Origin: JAGDXZ01 sp049966915
Lineage (GTDB): Archaea > Micrarchaeota > Micrarchaeia > Micrarchaeales > CABMGC01
DNA: 15,885 nucleotides
Direction: 5' to 3'
Assembly (NCBI GenBank): GCA_049966915.1
Contig: JBMFTS010000012.1
Location: 1-15,885 of the forward strand
Below the pieces are notes generated by a model. The model saw only the letters and a program-made list of their open reading frames with translations. It ran no database searches and was not told the origin of the DNA. Shown here one piece after another: positions 13,706 through 15,885 of the stretch. The position numbers and the translations under genes were made by a program. The stretch's first letter is position 1, and the number at the start of each line of letters is the position of its first letter.

Positions 13706-14860
13706 ATGCTTGAGCTCAAAATTTCAAACGGCAAAGTGTACGCGCTTGATGACTCTACAAAAAGCATACTGCAGAACGGATTTTATGGCCGAGCGATAAA
13801 CGGCAAGTTGCAACTGTATTTGGACGAGGCGCTTTACCTGCTCGATGCCCGCAACGCAACTTGCACTGACAGCAAGGGCAATGTTGACTTCTTGGGCCTG
13901 GCTTCGAAATACTGGAAGTCTAAGAAATTCCTCGCAAGGTATTTTGCGTATAAGGACTGGCGCGATCGCGGACTAATAGCGCAGGACACAAGCATGGCGC
14001 ACAAATCGACGTTGGAAAATCCGCAAAAGAAATATCCTGCTCAGGCTCTGAGCCTCCCAAGCGTGCATGCAAGCGCAACATTCTTCAAATCAGACCTTAT
14101 TGCCATAATCGATGACCAGGAAATTGGCAGAATGCTATACGATAAATATTGGCTTGGGCAATACGGTTCTTATAAAGCAGCTGACCGCGGCCAGCTGAAC
14201 AAGCTTGACATATATGAAACGCTCTATCTTGTTGACAAAGGTCTTCTGGCGCTTACCAACGCGTCTCGTGCCGAGCTTATGCAGCTTGCTGCGAAAAGGC
14301 ACGAAGATTTCGAAAGCATGTACAGCGTATACGCCGACTGGCGCGACAAGGGCTATGTCATAAAAACGGGCTTCAAGTTCGGCACAAATTTCAGGGTATA
14401 TTTTCCTGGTGCAAGACCTGGTTCTGGAAACAGCAAGGAGTGGGCGCATTCCAAGCACGTGATACACGTGTTTCCAAGGAATTCAAGACTGCTTATATCC
14501 GAGTGGGCTCGCGCCATACGCGTGGCGCATTCTGTAAGGAAGACGTTCCTGCTCGCGATTCCTGGCTCGGCAAAGGTCAGCAAGACAAAGCTAGACTTCA
14601 TACTTTATCACAGGCACGGCGGTGTTGCCGATGATCCTTCAAAGACGCCTCCGCACTTTGCCATGCTTGCCCTTGGCGAAGAAGAGTATCTCGGCGGCAA
14701 TGACCTTGCCAGCGCCATAGAAGAAGCAGCAAGAGAGAAGCTCGAGTTGCTTCTTGCAATAGTTGACAGGGAAACTGCAGTTACCTACTACACGGTAAGG
14801 CGCATAATTTTGCCGAGGAGCAGGCACGAATACTACGAGATAGACTGGCTGCAGCCTTGA
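13706..14860 (+). CDS. endA: tRNA splicing endonuclease, three-unit (epsilon-2) type
   Basis: Cuts introns from precursor tRNAs at bulge-helix-bulge sites. The 384 residues contain three units in one chain. The first is an N-terminal unit (~1-95, ending YFAYKDWRDRGLIAQ). The second is a catalytic alpha unit (~130-288), whose own N-domain ends YSVYADWRDKGYVIKTG. The third is a C-terminal beta-like unit (~295-384, ending EIDWLQP). The catalytic triad is Y232 (NFRVYFPG), H248 (EWAHSK) and K279 (SVRKTF). The C-terminal unit lacks a triad and ends in the aromatic-containing segment that packs between units in this family. This alphaN-alpha-betaC arrangement matches the epsilon-2 endonuclease described from ARMAN archaea (about 395 residues), which works as a homodimer with broad substrate specificity. 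Ordinary archaeal alpha4 enzymes have about 170-180 residues. It is monocistronic with its own TATA box. Confidence 0.92.
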   Translation: MLELKISNGKVYALDDSTKSILQNGFYGRAINGKLQLYLDEALYLLDARNATCTDSKGNVDFLGLASKYWKSKKFLARYFAYKDWRDRGLIAQDTSMAHKSTLENPQKKYPAQALSLPSVHASATFFKSDLIAIIDDQEIGRMLYDKYWLGQYGSYKAADRGQLNKLDIYETLYLVDKGLLALTNASRAELMQLAAKRHEDFESMYSVYADWRDKGYVIKTGFKFGTNFRVYFPGARPGSGNSKEWAHSKHVIHVFPRNSRLLISEWARAIRVAHSVRKTFLLAIPGSAKVSKTKLDFILYHRHGGVADDPSKTPPHFAMLALGEEEYLGGNDLASAIEEAAREKLELLLAIVDRETAVTYYTVRRIILPRSRHEYYEIDWLQP

Positions 14861-14908
14861 AACAACGCGACCACATCGCCAAGTTCAACGTTGCGGCATC
14901 GCAGGTAA

Positions 14909-14921
14909 CTTTTAAATACTT
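14909..14921 (+). promoter_or_regulatory. Box A for the PRC-barrel gene
   Basis: CTTTTAAATACTT predicts a start near 14941, leaving a leader of about 17 bases before the ATG at 14958. Confidence 0.55.
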
Positions 14922-14947
14922 GTCTGCTTCAATAACATCAAGGCGAT

Positions 14948-14953
14948 AGGTGA
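14948..14953 (+). promoter_or_regulatory. Shine-Dalgarno site of the PRC-barrel gene
   Basis: AGGTGA lies four bases before the ATG at 14958 and matches the 16S 3' end complement. It is the clearest ribosome binding site in the window and fixes this start. Confidence 0.6.
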
Positions 14954-14957
14954 AAAC

Positions 14958-15233
14958 ATGCTTCTCTCGGAGCTGTTGCGAATGGACATTTACAGCGATG
15001 CAGGCCAGTATCTGGGCGAAGTTCAAGATATGATCTTGGACTTGGAAAAGGGCGAAGTGAGCAGGTTGCTGATGGTTCCTTGGAAAGAAGCTAAAGGCGA
15101 CGTCAAGACAATATTGAGGCAGAAAAGCATATTGTACAAGAGCGTCAAAAACGTAGGCGACGTCGTGCTAGTTTCCGCTCCATCAGTGCCTCAGGAAGCG
15201 ACAAAAGAAGAAACCGCAGATCTGTCAAAGTGA
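14958..15233 (+). CDS. PRC-barrel domain protein, possibly CdpB-like
   Basis: 91-residue protein consisting of essentially one PRC-barrel, a small beta-barrel of protein-protein interaction domains: LLSELLRMDIYSDAGQYLGE, VQDMILDLEKGEVSRLLMVP, then SILYKSVKNVGDVVLVSA. A short acidic tail follows (~78-91). Stand-alone archaeal PRC-barrel proteins of this size include CdpB1/CdpB2, which link SepF and FtsZ in archaeal cell division; others have no known role. No membrane helix or catalytic site is visible. The start is fixed by an AGGTGA site. The DUF1599-like gene begins 35 bases after the stop without a visible promoter, so they may be co-transcribed. The domain call is firm; a division role is inference from size and fold. 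Confidence 0.85.
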   Translation: MLLSELLRMDIYSDAGQYLGEVQDMILDLEKGEVSRLLMVPWKEAKGDVKTILRQKSILYKSVKNVGDVVLVSAPSVPQEATKEETADLSK

Positions 15234-15268
15234 CCAACAGCAAATCGCTTGCGTAAAGCTGCGTGCTT

Positions 15269-15754
15269 ATGGGCACTGCCAATTTTGAGTCTTGGGCCGG
15301 CAATTTCAAGGCAGCCGTAGATAAGGTAATCGGCGCGTGCTCTGCCGTAAACGGCGATTTTGCAGATGCGCTTGTGCACATGAACGAATTCTTCTGGAAC
15401 AAGTTTGACACCCCCAAAAGCATAGAAAACTTCTCAGACGACGGTTTCTTCGAGGAACTTGCCGTTACCGCATTGCGCGCCGCGTCTGCGCTTTCAGGGA
15501 AGCCAGTTGCAGATGTGGGCAAAGAGTGCTATGAGCTCGGCGTGCGCAAAAACAAGGACTACGGTTCGGACAATATTCTAAGATTTGGGACTATGGGCAT
15601 TATTGTCAGAATAGGAGACAAGATAAACAGACTGAACAACATCCAGAAGTCTGGCACGGCAAGCGTAACCGACGAGAAGATGATTGATACGATTATGGAC
15701 GTTTTCAATTACGCGGTATACGGCATAATGCTAAGCAACAACGTCTGGTTCTGA
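15269..15754 (+). CDS. DUF1599/Nmad1-like protein
   Basis: 161-residue mostly helical protein. Its C-terminal half carries a pattern I recognise from DUF1599, also called nucleotide-modification-associated domain 1: KNKDYGSDNILRFGTMGIIVRIGDKINRLNNI, then a helix with DTIMDVFNYAVYGIML. In other members the charged residues of this segment (KNxDYG, RxxDKxxRL and the late Asp) are conserved. The family is frequent in phage and mobile gene clusters with DNA-base or nucleotide modification enzymes, and its reaction is not established. The N-terminal ~85 residues are not recognised. The ATG at 15269 is used; a GTG two codons earlier is the alternative. No nucleotide-modification genes adjoin it; its neighbours are the PRC-barrel gene and tRNA-Glu. 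Family assignment is from memory of the motif, moderately sure. Confidence 0.72.
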   Translation: MGTANFESWAGNFKAAVDKVIGACSAVNGDFADALVHMNEFFWNKFDTPKSIENFSDDGFFEELAVTALRAASALSGKPVADVGKECYELGVRKNKDYGSDNILRFGTMGIIVRIGDKINRLNNIQKSGTASVTDEKMIDTIMDVFNYAVYGIMLSNNVWF

Positions 15755-15769
15755 GCGCTTGCATTCAAA

Positions 15770-15783
15770 ACATAAAAATAAAA
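15770..15783 (+). promoter_or_regulatory. Box A for tRNA-Glu
   Basis: ACATAAAAATAAAA predicts a start near 15800, about nine bases before the mature tRNA 5' end. It lies downstream of the DUF1599-like stop. Confidence 0.45.
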
Positions 15784-15808
15784 AGAAGGAGCGATAGAAT
15801 ATATGCGG

Positions 15809-15883
15809 GCTCCCGTCGTCTAGTCCGGTCAAGGATACAGCCCCTTCGAGGCTGGGACCCGGGTTCAAATCCCGGTGGGAGCA
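15809..15883 (+). tRNA. tRNA-Glu (anticodon UUC) with C33
   Basis: Complete cloverleaf. Acceptor stem GCTCCCG (15809-15815) pairs with TGGGAGC (15876-15882), with one G-T pair, and A15883 is the discriminator. The D-arm GTCT/GGAT encloses a loop with GG. The anticodon stem CAGCC (15838-15842) and GGCTG (15850-15854) enclose the loop CCTTCGA (15843-15849), giving anticodon TTC at 15845-15847. The T-arm CCGGG-TTCAAAT-CCCGG is perfect. There is no intron, and CCA is not encoded (TT follows). The base before the anticodon, position 33, is C, whereas U33 is nearly universal in elongator tRNAs and archaeal tRNA-Glu(UUC) typically has the loop CUUUCGA. The rest looks fully functional. Confidence 0.95.
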
Positions 15884-15885
15884 TT

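Noticed and set aside
15843..15849. Reading the tRNA as Arg (TCG anticodon) by shifting the loop one base to restore U33
   Set aside because: The shift breaks the perfect 5-bp anticodon stem. The rest of the molecule matches archaeal tRNA-Glu.
1..15885. CRISPR arrays, insertion sequences, integrases, toxin-antitoxin or phage genes
   Set aside because: I found no regularly spaced direct repeats, no transposase or integrase motifs and no attachment-like duplication next to the tRNA within the window.

Overview
This window is chromosomal DNA from an archaeon, most likely a Micrarchaeota (ARMAN-2-like, DPANN) lineage. The archaeal assignment rests on a set of archaeal proteins (prefoldin beta, RadA, diphthine synthase DphB, archaeal HisRS, an Mre11-like nuclease, an Lhr-type helicase) and on TATA-box (box A) sequences about 25-29 bases before many start codons. 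The Micrarchaeota assignment rests mainly on the tRNA splicing endonuclease at 13706-14860. Its alphaN-alpha-betaC layout and length match the epsilon-2 type described from ARMAN-1 and ARMAN-2. Genes are tightly packed, with moderate GC and AT-rich promoters. I see no insertion sequences, phage genes or CRISPR.

Layout. 79-2847 (minus): Lhr-type helicase with a C-terminal Cys4 zinc motif. 2933-5025 (minus): a two-gene unit, a winged-helix regulator overlapping a membrane-anchored, sequon-rich surface protein. 5164-6933 (plus): a small unknown protein, then prefoldin beta and a DHH phosphoesterase. 6981-8177 (plus): Mre11/SbcD-like nuclease without an adjacent rad50. 8243-10054 (plus): HisRS and a conserved archaeal unknown. 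10181-10552 (plus): a four-helix membrane protein. 10706-12433 (plus): RadA followed by DphB. 12434-13453 (minus): an LPG-synthase-TM/flippase-like membrane protein that meets dphB stop codon to stop codon. 13454-13705: a 252-base gap with divergent promoters and a possible 35-codon basic ORF or small RNA. 13706-14860: EndA. 14958-15754: a PRC-barrel protein (possibly CdpB-like) and a DUF1599/Nmad1-like protein. 15809-15883: tRNA-Glu(UUC) with C instead of U at position 33.

The content is mostly core information processing: helicase, recombinase, nuclease, tRNA charging and splicing, EF2 modification, chaperone. A smaller envelope component comprises the surface protein, the flippase-like protein and the small membrane protein. 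I see no complete new multigene system. The least explained parts are the 13.5-13.7 kb intergenic unit, the C33 tRNA, the structured gaps around 10.1 and 10.6 kb, and the regulator/surface-protein pair.
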